Assembly (NCBI RefSeq): GCF_026008495.1
Contig: NZ_BQUN01000001.1
Location: 100,736 to 164,735, forward strand
DNA from: Streptomyces sp. A012304
GTDB lineage: Bacteria; Actinomycetota; Actinomycetes; Streptomycetales; Streptomycetaceae
Length of the DNA: 64,000 bases
Reading direction: 5' to 3'
Every line of letters begins with the position of its first letter. Within the stretch, counting starts at the first letter, position 1. Under the pieces are notes generated by a model. It saw nothing but the letters and a program-made list of their open reading frames with translations, did no database searches and had not been told where the DNA came from. Below are positions 8,637-17,940 of this stretch, piece after piece. Position numbers and translations under genes: made by a program.

Positions 8637-8642
8637 ACCCTA
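8637..8642 (-). promoter_or_regulatory. Leaderless -10 box for the gene starting at 8629
   Basis: On the minus strand the sequence TAGGGT ends 7 bases before the ATG. This is the TAnnnT box and spacing expected when transcription begins at the start codon. No good -35 is visible. Confidence 0.4.
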
Positions 8643-8877
8643 CGGTCAGACGTCGCCTGCCCGCGTCGCCGTGGTGCCACAAGCGTCACCCGAACGAACA
8701 GACCCCCTGGCGCCGGACCACGCTAACGTGCGGCCACCGCACGCGAGATAGCCCTGCCAGTGCCAGCCCACGTACCGGGCTCCGACCGCCTACGGTGCGC
8801 CCGTACCGGAGAGGAAGACTGCGCAGCATGTGCGCCGCCCGGTGCCACGTGGCTCAAAAGACGGGGGCACGGCAGCG

Positions 8878-9132
8878 TCAGTCGTCGTCCACGCTGATGT
8901 TGCTGACGGAGAAGTTGCCCTCCATCAAGACATCCGTCTCCAGGTCCAGCCGCATCGTCACTCCGTCCGGGGACGTCTGCGCACCGACCACGCGCGCGGG
9001 GATGCTCACCACCTGGCCTTCGACGAGGGTTGCCTTGAGAGGCCACCGTGTGCCGACCAGAGCGGCTGCCGCTTCAGGAGCCCACTCGCTGTCGATCGAG
9101 GGGACCGGGAGGTCCACGCTGAAGCGAGTCAT
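8878..9132 (-). CDS. Small hypothetical beta-rich protein
   Basis: This 84-residue protein starts at ATG 9132 with AGGA about 10 bases upstream. It alternates short hydrophobic and polar stretches (WPLKATLVEGQVVSIPARVVG, then VTMRLDLETDVLMEGNFSVSN), suggesting a small beta-barrel-like fold. No family was recognised. It follows the next minus-strand gene (stop 9142) closely and may share its transcript. Confidence 0.55.
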   Translation of the reverse strand: MTRFSVDLPVPSIDSEWAPEAAAALVGTRWPLKATLVEGQVVSIPARVVGAQTSPDGVTMRLDLETDVLMEGNFSVSNISVDDD

Positions 9133-9141
9133 CCGCTCATC

Positions 9142-9657
9142 CTAGGAAGTCACCGTCGCTGTGACCTCTGCGGGCGGGGAATCATCCACCACGACGGAGT
9201 GCCGGCCGCTATCCCCAGCAACCGCAGGGACCGGCACTGGATGATCCGCCCGCCGCCGCATTGCCTCCTGGTCCAGCCGGGCAGCCTCCTGATCGGCCCT
9301 GTCGCGCAGTTCGGCCCAGCCCGAGGGCGGCGCGGGTTCGAGCACCCGCTCCCCGTCCCAGACCGGCCCCGGCGTGTGCAGCGCATCAAGCTGGGCGACC
9401 AGGTCCCGCTCGAGGTCGCTGGTGGCCCGCACGCGCCCCCGGACCTCCTCACCGCCGTCGCGCACGCCGACGATGAGGTGGTGGTCGAACAGGTGGGCCA
9501 GCCGCACCATCAACCAGCGAGAGTCCTGATGGTCCTGGCTGAACGGCGCACGGGCCAGGTCCACAGCTGACAGTGCCCCGTGCTCGTCCACCCGGGCCAG
9601 CACATTGAGGTGGAGCGCGGTCAGCCGCGGCCGCCATCGCCGGCGGATGCCGCTCAC
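9142..9657 (-). CDS. Hypothetical protein
   Basis: The believable part runs from about GTG 9657 (171 residues): LTALHLNVLARVDEHGALSAVDLA, DSRWLMVRLAHLFDHHLIVGV, then a Pro/Ala-rich tail. The open frame extends to 9921, but the extra N-terminal residues are Arg-rich and overlap the divergent gene at 9819, so they are probably not translated. The helical N-terminus could be a winged-helix-like region, though no motif is decisive. No ribosome-binding site is clear. Confidence 0.45.
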   Translation of the reverse strand: MSGIRRRWRPRLTALHLNVLARVDEHGALSAVDLARAPFSQDHQDSRWLMVRLAHLFDHHLIVGVRDGGEEVRGRVRATSDLERDLVAQLDALHTPGPVWDGERVLEPAPPSGWAELRDRADQEAARLDQEAMRRRADHPVPVPAVAGDSGRHSVVVDDSPPAEVTATVTS

Positions 9658-9818
9658 CGAGCAACGAGCCCAGCTGATCGCCGACCTGCGAGCCGAATAC
9701 CCGGCCTCCGGCTGACAGCCGCGACCTGGCGGAAAGCCACCACCAGTGTCAGCGGCGTACGGCACAGTGGCGGGGCGGCGCAGTTGTCGGCGTCGCCCCG
9801 CCACGCACGAGGGCAGTG

Positions 9819-10739
9819 ATGGATCGCGACACCTACGCCAAGAACTTCGCCAAGCGCCGAGACGGCGAACTGGCCGAACAGTTCCGATGGGTGCCCAAAA
9901 TGTACCGGGCCGCCGCATCACGGCTGGAAAAGCTCGAGAGGCAGGCCGAGCGACAGTTCCCCGGCGTCTTCGACCGCCTGGACCAGGCGCGCGACACCGC
10001 CGGCGACACCATCCCGACCTGGTGCTGGCTCCCTGTGACCCACGTTCAGCAGGTCCTTACCGACCACTACCCCCACCGCACCACCCGAGCCCCCGGCGCC
10101 ACCGGACCGGGACTCGCCGCTCTGGCCGCAGGCGATGCAGCCAGACTGCAAGCGATCGGAGCATGGCGAGCCGCAGGACGCCACATGGTCAACATCCACG
10201 ACGCCACGATCCTCGAGCTGAGGAAGGCGGGCGACCGGATGCCCGCAGATCTGCCCCAGCGCTGGCCCCTCCACGGCCTCTACGTCGTCTCCGAGGCACC
10301 CAACGGCGCCTTGGGCGCCTTCCTCCACCTGGAGTGGGACGAACGAGAGCAGCGCGCCGAATTGCGCATCGCCCCGGACGTCGCCCCCACCGCCGCCCTC
10401 GACCGAATCCCCGTCCAGCCCCTGCATCTGGAAGGCGGCACCGTGACGGAGGCCGCCCGACGAACCGTGCTGTCCCTCCAGGCAGGGATCGACACGGTCC
10501 TCGGCACGGAGACGCTCCCGGACATTTCACCGGGCAGTGCCGTCGACGAGGCGGCTCGGTTGGTCGCGCAGAAGAACGCCTTCTGGGTGGCGGCGGCCGA
10601 CTGGTTGGCCTCCGAACGCACGACACCGTTCGACGCGGCCGTCGTGGCCGGAGCCGAGCCCGCGGCCGACTGGCCGCCCGCCAAGGCCCAGGACACCGGC
10701 CGCGCCCCGGTGCTGTGGCTGGCCGGCCCAGCCAGCTGA
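9819..10739 (+). CDS. Hypothetical protein
   Basis: This protein has 306 residues from ATG 9819 (GTG 9816 is directly in front), with a weak GAGGG ribosome-binding site. The N-terminus is basic and helical (DTYAKNFAKRRDGELAEQF), followed by a mixed region with WCWLPVTHVQQVL, WPLHGLYVVSEAPNG and a C-terminal Ala-rich part. It appears soluble. No known domain was recognised. It converges with the AlbA_2 gene. Confidence 0.6.
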   Translation: MDRDTYAKNFAKRRDGELAEQFRWVPKMYRAAASRLEKLERQAERQFPGVFDRLDQARDTAGDTIPTWCWLPVTHVQQVLTDHYPHRTTRAPGATGPGLAALAAGDAARLQAIGAWRAAGRHMVNIHDATILELRKAGDRMPADLPQRWPLHGLYVVSEAPNGALGAFLHLEWDEREQRAELRIAPDVAPTAALDRIPVQPLHLEGGTVTEAARRTVLSLQAGIDTVLGTETLPDISPGSAVDEAARLVAQKNAFWVAAADWLASERTTPFDAAVVAGAEPAADWPPAKAQDTGRAPVLWLAGPAS

Positions 10740-10792
10740 TTCGACGGACGGATCCGCCACAACCCTTGGCAGAGCAGGCCGAGGCTTCCTCC

Positions 10793-12625
10793 CTACAGCA
10801 GATCCACCTCGGCGTCGACGTACCCGAACGCGTGGGCCATGTGCACCAGTGCCTCCCGCAGCAGACGCTGTCGCTCGGCGCGGTCCATGGCCGGCGCCGC
10901 GGTGACGGCGACGGCCAGTTGCGACCTGGAGCCGCCGTCGTTCGGACCGAGCGGCGTCAGGTCGACGAGCGTGTCCAGGGCCGGCCGGACGCCGTTGTCA
11001 GCGGGCTGTTCGCACGTGATCCGCAGCTCGGTCGTGGGAGGGGCGGCCCACGACAGCGCGGCCGGGTCGCCCACGGCCTCGGGCAGCAGCTCGGCGGCCG
11101 TCTCCCACGCGGCGAGCAGCACGGCCTGGACCTCGTCGAGACCCAACTGCGTGTCCCATCCGGGGCCGAGGGCCGCCGACCACGCCTCCGCGCTCTCGAT
11201 CAGGACGTCCGCGCAGGCGACGACGGTGGACTCCATCGTGGTGGGCAGCGCGAGCATGACGGAGGCCTTCACAGCCGCGCCGCCGTCGGGCCCGGCGATC
11301 GAGCACGTGTATCCGGCCGACCGGCCTGAGTTACCGAAAGGCCCCCGCTCCCAGATAGCGGCGGGCAGCTCGGCGCCCCGACGGCGGGACAGCAGTGTCA
11401 CCGCACCCGCTAGCGCACTGTGCGGAAGCATCTGCTCCAGCTGCGTACGCCGGGACTTGCTGATCTCCAGCGTGCTCACCTCGGCCCAGGGCAGGTTCAC
11501 CAGCGCCCGCAGGCGTAGCGCCGGCGTCTGGCCGGCAGTGCCGATGTCGGCAGAGCGGCCCTGGTTCAGGCTGAAGCGGGGGAGCGGCTGCCACCGCCAC
11601 ACGCCACGCCCCGAGCACGCCAAGAGGCCCGGACCCCACGCTCCGCCGTCGAGGTCCACGCGCCGGGCGTCGGCCGGGAGCACCCACGGAGCGTTCGTGC
11701 CCGCAGGAGCGCGCGGGAAGCCGACGGCCGCAAGCGGATCCCGACCGCCCGGAGCCCGCCGGCCGGTCTCGACGATCGCCTGCCAGACCGGCTCGGCAAC
11801 GGCGACCGCGGGACGCCCCGGCACCAGGCACAACACCCAGCCTGGTTCGCCATCGACCTCGTGCCGCAGATCCTGCAGCACGGCCGCGCCCTGCGCCCAT
11901 GCCTCCCCGGTCGGCTCCCCCAGCCCCGCGTCGACGAGCTGCTCGTAGGCCGCCCTCATCTCCCGCTCACGGTCGGGCAGCCCTTGGCCGACCCGCAGCC
12001 CAGCACCGGGTCCGGCTTCGGAAACGGCCTGCCGTACAAGCTCGGTGAGGGCTTGGGCAGTGGGCATGCCGGAGGCGCGGATGCCGGCGGAGAGCAGCTG
12101 CTGAATCTCGGCCCGCGGCAGCCAGTGCGTGCTGTCCCCGTCCCTCATCGGCACCGCGACGGTGTCCGGGCGCGGTGCACCGGGCTTGCCCACCGGGGCC
12201 GGCAGGACGAAGAGCGTGTCGGCAGCCTGCGCGGGGACCTCGATGAACAGCACCCGCTCGCCGTCGGCACCAGACCATCCGACGCGCACGCCGCGGGGAG
12301 TGGGGGTGATCCGCTGGCGGATCAGCTTGCGGATCTGGTCCACGTTCACCGAGGTCGCGTCGAGGCCGACGATGCGGTCCAGAACCTCCTCGTCGTGCTC
12401 GAGGCGGGTGGCGATGCCGACGATAATGACCCCGCCGCCCCCGTTGGCGAACGCCGAGACGTCCTTCGTGAGCTCCTCGACCGCCCTGGGGTCCGCCAGA
12501 TGGTACGGGCCGCTCTTCGCGTCGAGCCACTGCGTCTCGCGCAGGCCGAGCAGAGAGCCAGGTCGGTGGGCCTCCAGCGCGGCCAGGGCGCTCTTCAGAT
12601 CGTTCAGCACCCCGGCAGTATCCAT
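10793..12625 (-). CDS. AlbA_2 (Schlafen-type) ATP-binding domain protein
   Basis: From ATG 12625 the protein has 610 residues. Its N-terminal domain shows the AlbA_2/divergent AAA-4 pattern: LRETQWLDAKSGPYHL, then ELTKDVSAFANGGGGVIIVGI, as in Schlafen-type proteins that often sit in defence or regulatory loci. The long remainder has no recognisable domain. In-frame codons up to 12787 (including ATG 12658) could extend the N-terminus, but that part is Arg/Ser-rich. The stretch upstream in another frame also looks coding, so the gene may have lost its original 5' part by a frameshift. Confidence 0.7.
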   Translation of the reverse strand: MDTAGVLNDLKSALAALEAHRPGSLLGLRETQWLDAKSGPYHLADPRAVEELTKDVSAFANGGGGVIIVGIATRLEHDEEVLDRIVGLDATSVNVDQIRKLIRQRITPTPRGVRVGWSGADGERVLFIEVPAQAADTLFVLPAPVGKPGAPRPDTVAVPMRDGDSTHWLPRAEIQQLLSAGIRASGMPTAQALTELVRQAVSEAGPGAGLRVGQGLPDREREMRAAYEQLVDAGLGEPTGEAWAQGAAVLQDLRHEVDGEPGWVLCLVPGRPAVAVAEPVWQAIVETGRRAPGGRDPLAAVGFPRAPAGTNAPWVLPADARRVDLDGGAWGPGLLACSGRGVWRWQPLPRFSLNQGRSADIGTAGQTPALRLRALVNLPWAEVSTLEISKSRRTQLEQMLPHSALAGAVTLLSRRRGAELPAAIWERGPFGNSGRSAGYTCSIAGPDGGAAVKASVMLALPTTMESTVVACADVLIESAEAWSAALGPGWDTQLGLDEVQAVLLAAWETAAELLPEAVGDPAALSWAAPPTTELRITCEQPADNGVRPALDTLVDLTPLGPNDGGSRSQLAVAVTAAPAMDRAERQRLLREALVHMAHAFGYVDAEVDLL

Positions 12626-12659
12626 CGCAGCACCAGGCTCTGCGGCCGGGTTGCACATG

Positions 12660-12920
12660 CTCACGAGCGCTGTCCGCGCACATGCCCGCGAGCACGCGCC
12701 GCGGTGTAGTGGGCGTGCTGACTGCCAGAGGGCGCTCGTTCTCCCACCGGACCTCGTCTGCGGCCCGCTCGGCGTAGGTGACCGCATGTTCGGTCGTCAG
12801 GCGGGCATGGACGAGCGCCTCCGCCACGGTCGCGGGGACGGCAGTGGCGAATCGCGGGTCCCGCAAATCCGCAGTCGCCACCGCGGCCGGGAACACCACC
12901 TCAGGCCGGATGTCGCTCAT
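12660..12920 (-). pseudogene. Coding-like fragment upstream of the AlbA_2 gene, frame-shifted
   Basis: From ATG 12920 the frame reads MSDIRPEVVFPAAVATADL, then TVAEALVHARLTTEHAVTYAERAADEV and RRVLAGMCADSA, which looks like genuine helical protein. The same frame then runs into the AlbA_2 gene as nonsense. It is offset by one base from the AlbA_2 frame, so either a small gene lost its stop or the AlbA_2 protein once started at 12920. It starts 40 bp after the stop of the gene upstream. Confidence 0.35.
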
Positions 12921-12960
12921 CTTCCATTCGACATACCCGCTCCCGCCCGCCGGGGACGCG

Positions 12961-13626
12961 TCAGCGGCGGGCTTCCGCGGCTGCCTTGAGCTTGGCTTCG
13001 ACCTCGGGCGGGAGTGGGAGGACGGGCGTGGTGCCCGGGTTGGTCGGCCCCTCGTCGTGGACACCGTCGGGCCCGGCGATGGCCGTCCAGCGGCTGATCT
13101 CACGGACCTGGTGGGCGGAGACCTCCCACAGGGAGTGCCCCGCTGCCATCGAGTCCGCGCCGCCCATGTCGAACCAGTTGATGCGCATGTACCCGCCATA
13201 CAGGGCCAGCGCCGTCGACATCCAGGTCACCGAGACCGGGTCAATGCTGCAGGCCCACCCGTTGTGGTGCGGATGCGTCCGGTACTCGAAGTAGCCGAAT
13301 CCGTCGCGCCGGGCGAACGCGGGCAGCGGGCCGGATGCCGGCACACTGTCGCTGCCGTCGCTCGTCAGGTACATCTCGCGCGCCGCGCACCCGGGATCGT
13401 CACAGGGCACCTCGGTGTCGGACAGTCGCAGCCACAACGCGACCTGCGCGTCGTTCCCGTTCTCGGTGGGCAGCGACCACACCCGCTCGCGGCACTGCGA
13501 CGCCTCATGATCGCGTAGCCGCCACTGCTCGGGGAGCTCATGCGACAGCCGGTGCAGGTAGTGGCCGACCAGGCGCCACGCCTCCTCGGCCGACGGATTG
13601 ATGGTGTGGGCGGTCTCGGCGTTCAT
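12961..13626 (-). CDS. Hypothetical protein
   Basis: This 221-residue protein starts at ATG 13626. It is rich in Trp, His and Cys (WSLPTENG, CDDPGCAAREMYLTSDG, YRTHPHHNGWACSIDPVSV), with GGYMRINWFDMGGADSM near the C-terminus and a charged helical tail. It looks like a soluble alpha/beta protein. The CDDPGC pair could bind metal, but no family was recognised. A leaderless-type promoter precedes it, divergent from the TnsA-like gene. Confidence 0.6.
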   Translation of the reverse strand: MNAETAHTINPSAEEAWRLVGHYLHRLSHELPEQWRLRDHEASQCRERVWSLPTENGNDAQVALWLRLSDTEVPCDDPGCAAREMYLTSDGSDSVPASGPLPAFARRDGFGYFEYRTHPHHNGWACSIDPVSVTWMSTALALYGGYMRINWFDMGGADSMAAGHSLWEVSAHQVREISRWTAIAGPDGVHDEGPTNPGTTPVLPLPPEVEAKLKAAAEARR

Positions 13627-13632
13627 GCCCGG

Positions 13633-13638
13633 ATTCTA
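13633..13638 (-). promoter_or_regulatory. Leaderless -10 box for the gene starting at 13626
   Basis: On the minus strand TAGAAT ends exactly 6 bases before the ATG, a textbook -10 position for transcription starting at the start codon. The divergent TnsA-like gene has CAGCAT at 13738-13743, also 6 bases before its GTG, so this 123-bp gap probably holds two leaderless promoters. Confidence 0.5.
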
Positions 13639-13749
13639 GGGCCGCTGAAAGCACCTTCTGCGTGCGTAGGCCGAGAAAGGGCAAAGCCCTGCACCGTGGA
13701 TTCGGTAAAGCACCACGCAACGCAAAACCGGCTCTGCCAGCATGAAACG

Positions 13750-14739
13750 GTGACACGAACGAGGGCGCACCAAATTCTCGACGGCGTAGAGATCGGACTG
13801 CGGTTCGAGGAAGGGCGACCGGCACAGTGGATGCCCGTCACCGACGTCGACGTCCACGACCTGGTCCGCGCACAACCCTGGCGGCGCCACCTCACCTACC
13901 GTGGCGAGCAACTCGACCTCGGGATCTATGCCGCGATCAGCACCGGCCAGAATCCGGTGGCCACGGACGGTATCTGGGAACGCATGGAACTGGCGGACTT
14001 CGACCCCACCGTGCGGTCCATGATCGGCCAGCCGTTCAAACTCCGCGCCGAACAAGGCCCCGGCAAGGCGGGCTACATTCCCGACCTGATGCTGATCAGC
14101 AGCGACGGCACGATCACCCTCATCGACAGCTCTCCGACGGCCGGTGAGCTGTGCCCCTCGGAGCGGGTGCTGGACTGGGCCGAGGAAGTCGTCAACGCCC
14201 GGGGCTGGACCTACGAGTGGTGGACGGGCCCCAAGGACGCACAGCACTACACCAACATCAAGGCCCTGGGGGGCTTCTGCCGGCCCATGCACCCGGTCCA
14301 GCAGGCTTTGATCGGACCCATCCTCGCCCTGTGCGCCGACGCGGAACTCCCCATCCACGCAGTCGAGGAGAACCTCACCCACGAGAAGATGCCCCAGCCC
14401 ATGGTGCGGGCCGTGATCCAGCACCTGCTGTGGTGGGGCGACCTGACCACCGACCTTCACCGCCCGATCACCACCGGCACCCACCTGCGTACCGACGCGG
14501 CGGCCCGCAGGCCCGCACCGGACCAGTGGCAGGTCGGGACCCGCCTGATCCTCGGATACGACCGGGGCACCATCGTCCGCTGCGAGGGCGACGAGCTTGT
14601 CGTCGGTCTGGACCCCTCCGGGTTCGGGCAAGGCGAACGCAGCTTCAGCCGCCACGATCTCGCCGAGAAGGCGACCGCTCTTCCCACTGCCTACCAGCGC
14701 CCGCTTCTTCCGGCCCAGCCGTTCACGGCGCCCCGCTGA
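13750..14739 (+). CDS. TnsA-like endonuclease-fold protein
   Basis: The protein has 329 residues from GTG 13750. Its order of segments matches Streptomyces proteins annotated as TnsA-like transposase endonuclease subunits: RHLTYRGEQLDLGIYAA, ADFDPTVRSMIGQPFKLR, GYIPDLMLISSDGTITLID, and then GWTYEWWTGP. In that PD-(D/E)xK fold the strand after the PDxxL motif normally ends VDVKP. Here it reads LIDSSP, so the expected catalytic Lys is absent. No TnsB, TnsC or transposon ends are seen. It could be a catalytically inactive or repurposed nuclease. It precedes the SNF2 gene by a 327-bp gap. Confidence 0.55.
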   Translation: MTRTRAHQILDGVEIGLRFEEGRPAQWMPVTDVDVHDLVRAQPWRRHLTYRGEQLDLGIYAAISTGQNPVATDGIWERMELADFDPTVRSMIGQPFKLRAEQGPGKAGYIPDLMLISSDGTITLIDSSPTAGELCPSERVLDWAEEVVNARGWTYEWWTGPKDAQHYTNIKALGGFCRPMHPVQQALIGPILALCADAELPIHAVEENLTHEKMPQPMVRAVIQHLLWWGDLTTDLHRPITTGTHLRTDAAARRPAPDQWQVGTRLILGYDRGTIVRCEGDELVVGLDPSGFGQGERSFSRHDLAEKATALPTAYQRPLLPAQPFTAPR

Positions 14740-15066
14740 TTGGCATACCCAGCCGGGCGCCACCGGCTAGTACGGAATCCCGACTCAGGCACCGCGTTGC
14801 TCGAGTCTCGGCCGTCGCCCAGGGGCAGCCGAGCGACTCCTCTTGGTGTCCGTCACGGTGGCCCCGGCCACGGCCGATGTCAGACACAAGTCATGGTGGT
14901 GACGGGGTTTACGGAGGGGCAGGCCGCTCGATGGGGTGGGGTGGTTGCATTCCCGTCCGCCCCGTCTCGTCTCGCCGCTACGCTCAGCGGGCGCGGGGCC
15001 CGGCCCTTGTGGCCCGCGGTGAAGGAGCAGGGGAGGCTGCAGTCCGTGGGATCCGTACCGTCAGCC

Positions 15067-17940
15067 ATGACGAAGACCGACGGTGGTCCGGCCGAGCCGC
15101 CGGCGGCGCGGATGACTGCACTGGCCGAGTGCGCCGCGGTGTTCATCCCGTCGGATCCTCCCAGAGATGGGCGTGTGGCGTTCTGGCGCCGGGACGCGGC
15201 GGTTCCACCAGGGGCTGGAGAGTCTCTGAGTGTGGTGCGCCCCCACGGCACCTCGGTACGCCGGCGAGAAGTGCCGGCCGCCGTGATGCCGGTGGCCGAG
15301 GCACTGGAGGTTCTCACCCAGGCACGCCGGATGCCGGGCGCGGATCCGGCGGCCGCGTTTTGGGGTGCGGCCACCGTGCTCGCCCTGCAGCTGCTGGCCC
15401 GGGGCCGACTGCTGCCCGGTGTGAGCCCCGCCGGGTTCGACGCGTGGCGGATCGGCCCCTACGACGCAGAGGACATGGCGCGGATCAGGGAGCTGGCGGC
15501 CGCGATGCCACCCGAGGCCCGGGCGGTGCCCGCCGAGAACGTGGCACCGCTGGAGCTGCCAGCGGCCGAGCCGCTGCTGCGGGGTTTTCTGGACGCGGTC
15601 GCCGATGTCCTGGCCCGCACTCCGGCGGGCCCGCTCGCCGCGGGCGACGAGGCCTGGACCGCGACCGCCCCGCAGAAGGTGCCGCATCAGCGCGAGTGGG
15701 CGGCCGGTGTCGCAGCCGGCATCGACGCGGGGACCGCGGTATCCCTGCGGATCGAACTGCCCGGCCCGGGCGACGGGAGCTACCCCTGGGACGGTGAGGA
15801 CGACGGCGCGCAGGAAGCGGTGCGGGCGGTTGTCCAGCTGCACCACCTTGCCGAGGCCGTGGTCGCCGACGCCCGCGAAGTCTGGGCCGGCCAGTCGGAC
15901 GTGGCCGCGCCGTTCGGCCAGTCGGACCGCGCGGAGGCGCTCCTGGCCCTGGGCCGTGCCGCCCACGCCTGGCCGCCGCTGGCGCGTCTGCTTGAGATGC
16001 GTGTACCTGCCGAACTCGCCCTGTCCGATGCGGAGGTGTCCGACCTTCTCGGCGACGGCGCCGCTGCTTTGGCGGCGGCGGGCGTTCAGGTCCACTGGCC
16101 CAAGGAACTGGCCCGCCAGCTGCTGGCCCGCGCCGTCGTCGAACCGGCCGAGAAGACCGCATCCGACCTGCCGTCCCTGCTTTCGGCCGACGCCCTGCTC
16201 TCCTTCCGCTGGCAGATCACCCTCGGCGGCCGGGAACTCGACCCGGCCGAGCTGGAACGCCTCGCCGAGGCCAAACGCCCCCTGGTACGGCTGCGCGACC
16301 AGTGGGTGCTCATCGACCCCGCCGTCCTGGCCCGCGCCCAGGACCGCAAGGCCCGCGACCTCACCCCCGTTCAGGCGCTGGGCACCGTCCTGGCCGGGAG
16401 CGCGGACATCGACGGCGAACGGGTGGAGGTCACCGCAGGAGGCTGGCTGGCGGAGCTGAAACAGCGCCTCGCCGACCCCGAGGCCGCCGCCCGCCGGACG
16501 CCAGTGCCGCAGCCCGCCGCCCTGGACGCCACCTTGCGCGACTACCAGCTGCGGGGCCTGACCTGGCTGCACCAGATGACCTCACTCGGCCTGGGGGGCT
16601 GCCTCGCCGACGACATGGGCCTCGGCAAGACGATCACCCTCATCGCCCTGCACCTGCACCGCATGCAGGACCCGGCGACCACCGGGCCGACCCTGGTGGT
16701 CTGCCCGACCTCGCTGATGGGCAACTGGGCCCGCGAGATCGAACGGTTCGCACCCGGCACCCCCGTCCGCCGCTACCACGGCACCAAGCGCTCCCTGGCC
16801 GACGCCGGCGAGGGCTTCGTGCTGACCACCTACGCCACCATGCGCCTGCGCGCGACCGAACTCGCACAGCCCCTGTGGGGGCTGGTCGTGGCGGACGAGG
16901 CACAGCACGTGAAGAACCCGTTCTCGGCGACCGCGAAAGCCCTGCGCACCCTGCGGACCCGGGCCAAGGTCGCACTCACCGGCACCCCGGTCGAGAACAA
17001 CCTCTCCGAACTGTGGGCCCTGCTCGACTGGACCACGCCCGGGCTGCTGGGCCCCTTGAAGACGTTCCGCGACCAGTACGCCCGCGGCGCGGAGAGCGGC
17101 CAGGACCCCCAGGCGGCCGGCCGCCTCGCTGCGCTCGTCGCCCCGTTCCTGCTGCGCCGCAAGAAGTCCGACCCGGGCATCGCGCCCGAACTGCCGGCCA
17201 AGACCGAGACCGACCACCCGGTCACCCTCACCAAGGAACAGGTCACCCTGTACGAGGCGGTGGTCCGCGAGACGATGGCCGCGATCCGCGAGAGCGACGG
17301 CATCGCCCGCCGCGGCCTGGTCCTCAAACTCCTGGCCGCGCTGAAGCAGATCTCCAACCACCCCGCACAGTTCCGCAAGGAAGAGCCCTCCGCAGCGAAG
17401 ACCGCCGGCCGGTCCGGGAAGCTGGAACTCCTCGACGAACTGCTGGACACCATCCTCGCCGAGGAAGGCTCCGTCCTGGTCTTCAGCCAGTACGTCACCA
17501 TGGGCCACCTCATCCAGGACCACCTGTCCCGCCGGGGCATCCCCGTCCAGTTCCTGAACGGCGCCACCCCCGTGGCCCGCCGCGAGGAGATGGTGCGCGC
17601 CTTCCAGGCCGGTGAGGTCCCGGTGTTCCTGCTCTCCCTCAAGGCCGCCGGTACCGGCCTGAACCTCACCCGGGCCGGCCACGTCATCCACTACGACCGC
17701 TGGTGGAACCCCGCCGTCGAAGAACAGGCCACCGACCGCGCCTACCGCATCGGCCAAACCCAGCCCGTCCAGGTCCACCGGCTGATCGCCGAAGGAACCG
17801 TCGAAGACCGCATCGCCGAACTCCTTCAAACCAAGAGAGCTCTGGCGGACGCGGTCCTGGGCGGCGCAGAGAGCGCGTTCACGGAACTGAGCGACGCCGA
17901 ACTCGCCGAATTCGTCCAGCTGAAGCAGGCACGCCGATGA
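15067..17940 (+). CDS. SNF2-family helicase
   Basis: From ATG 15067 the protein has 957 residues; the frame is open further upstream but that part looks non-coding. The C-terminal half carries the SNF2 ATPase: DDMGLGKT Walker A (Lys near residue 521), DEAQHVKN near 610, LTGTPVENN, and the helicase C lobe ending WWNPAVEEQATDRAYRIGQ. The N-terminal half matches the SNF2-associated region common in bacterial SNF2 proteins. TACCGT at 15056-15061 may be a leaderless -10. The stop overlaps the SWIM gene, an arrangement conserved in actinomycetes. It probably remodels protein-DNA complexes. Confidence 0.9.
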   Translation: MTKTDGGPAEPPAARMTALAECAAVFIPSDPPRDGRVAFWRRDAAVPPGAGESLSVVRPHGTSVRRREVPAAVMPVAEALEVLTQARRMPGADPAAAFWGAATVLALQLLARGRLLPGVSPAGFDAWRIGPYDAEDMARIRELAAAMPPEARAVPAENVAPLELPAAEPLLRGFLDAVADVLARTPAGPLAAGDEAWTATAPQKVPHQREWAAGVAAGIDAGTAVSLRIELPGPGDGSYPWDGEDDGAQEAVRAVVQLHHLAEAVVADAREVWAGQSDVAAPFGQSDRAEALLALGRAAHAWPPLARLLEMRVPAELALSDAEVSDLLGDGAAALAAAGVQVHWPKELARQLLARAVVEPAEKTASDLPSLLSADALLSFRWQITLGGRELDPAELERLAEAKRPLVRLRDQWVLIDPAVLARAQDRKARDLTPVQALGTVLAGSADIDGERVEVTAGGWLAELKQRLADPEAAARRTPVPQPAALDATLRDYQLRGLTWLHQMTSLGLGGCLADDMGLGKTITLIALHLHRMQDPATTGPTLVVCPTSLMGNWAREIERFAPGTPVRRYHGTKRSLADAGEGFVLTTYATMRLRATELAQPLWGLVVADEAQHVKNPFSATAKALRTLRTRAKVALTGTPVENNLSELWALLDWTTPGLLGPLKTFRDQYARGAESGQDPQAAGRLAALVAPFLLRRKKSDPGIAPELPAKTETDHPVTLTKEQVTLYEAVVRETMAAIRESDGIARRGLVLKLLAALKQISNHPAQFRKEEPSAAKTAGRSGKLELLDELLDTILAEEGSVLVFSQYVTMGHLIQDHLSRRGIPVQFLNGATPVARREEMVRAFQAGEVPVFLLSLKAAGTGLNLTRAGHVIHYDRWWNPAVEEQATDRAYRIGQTQPVQVHRLIAEGTVEDRIAELLQTKRALADAVLGGAESAFTELSDAELAEFVQLKQARR

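Noticed and set aside
9648..9716. 22-residue plus-strand frame (MPLTEQRAQLIADLRAEYP)
   Set aside because: The peptide looks natural, but it has no ribosome-binding site, lies at the start of the divergent hypothetical gene and is too short to support alone.
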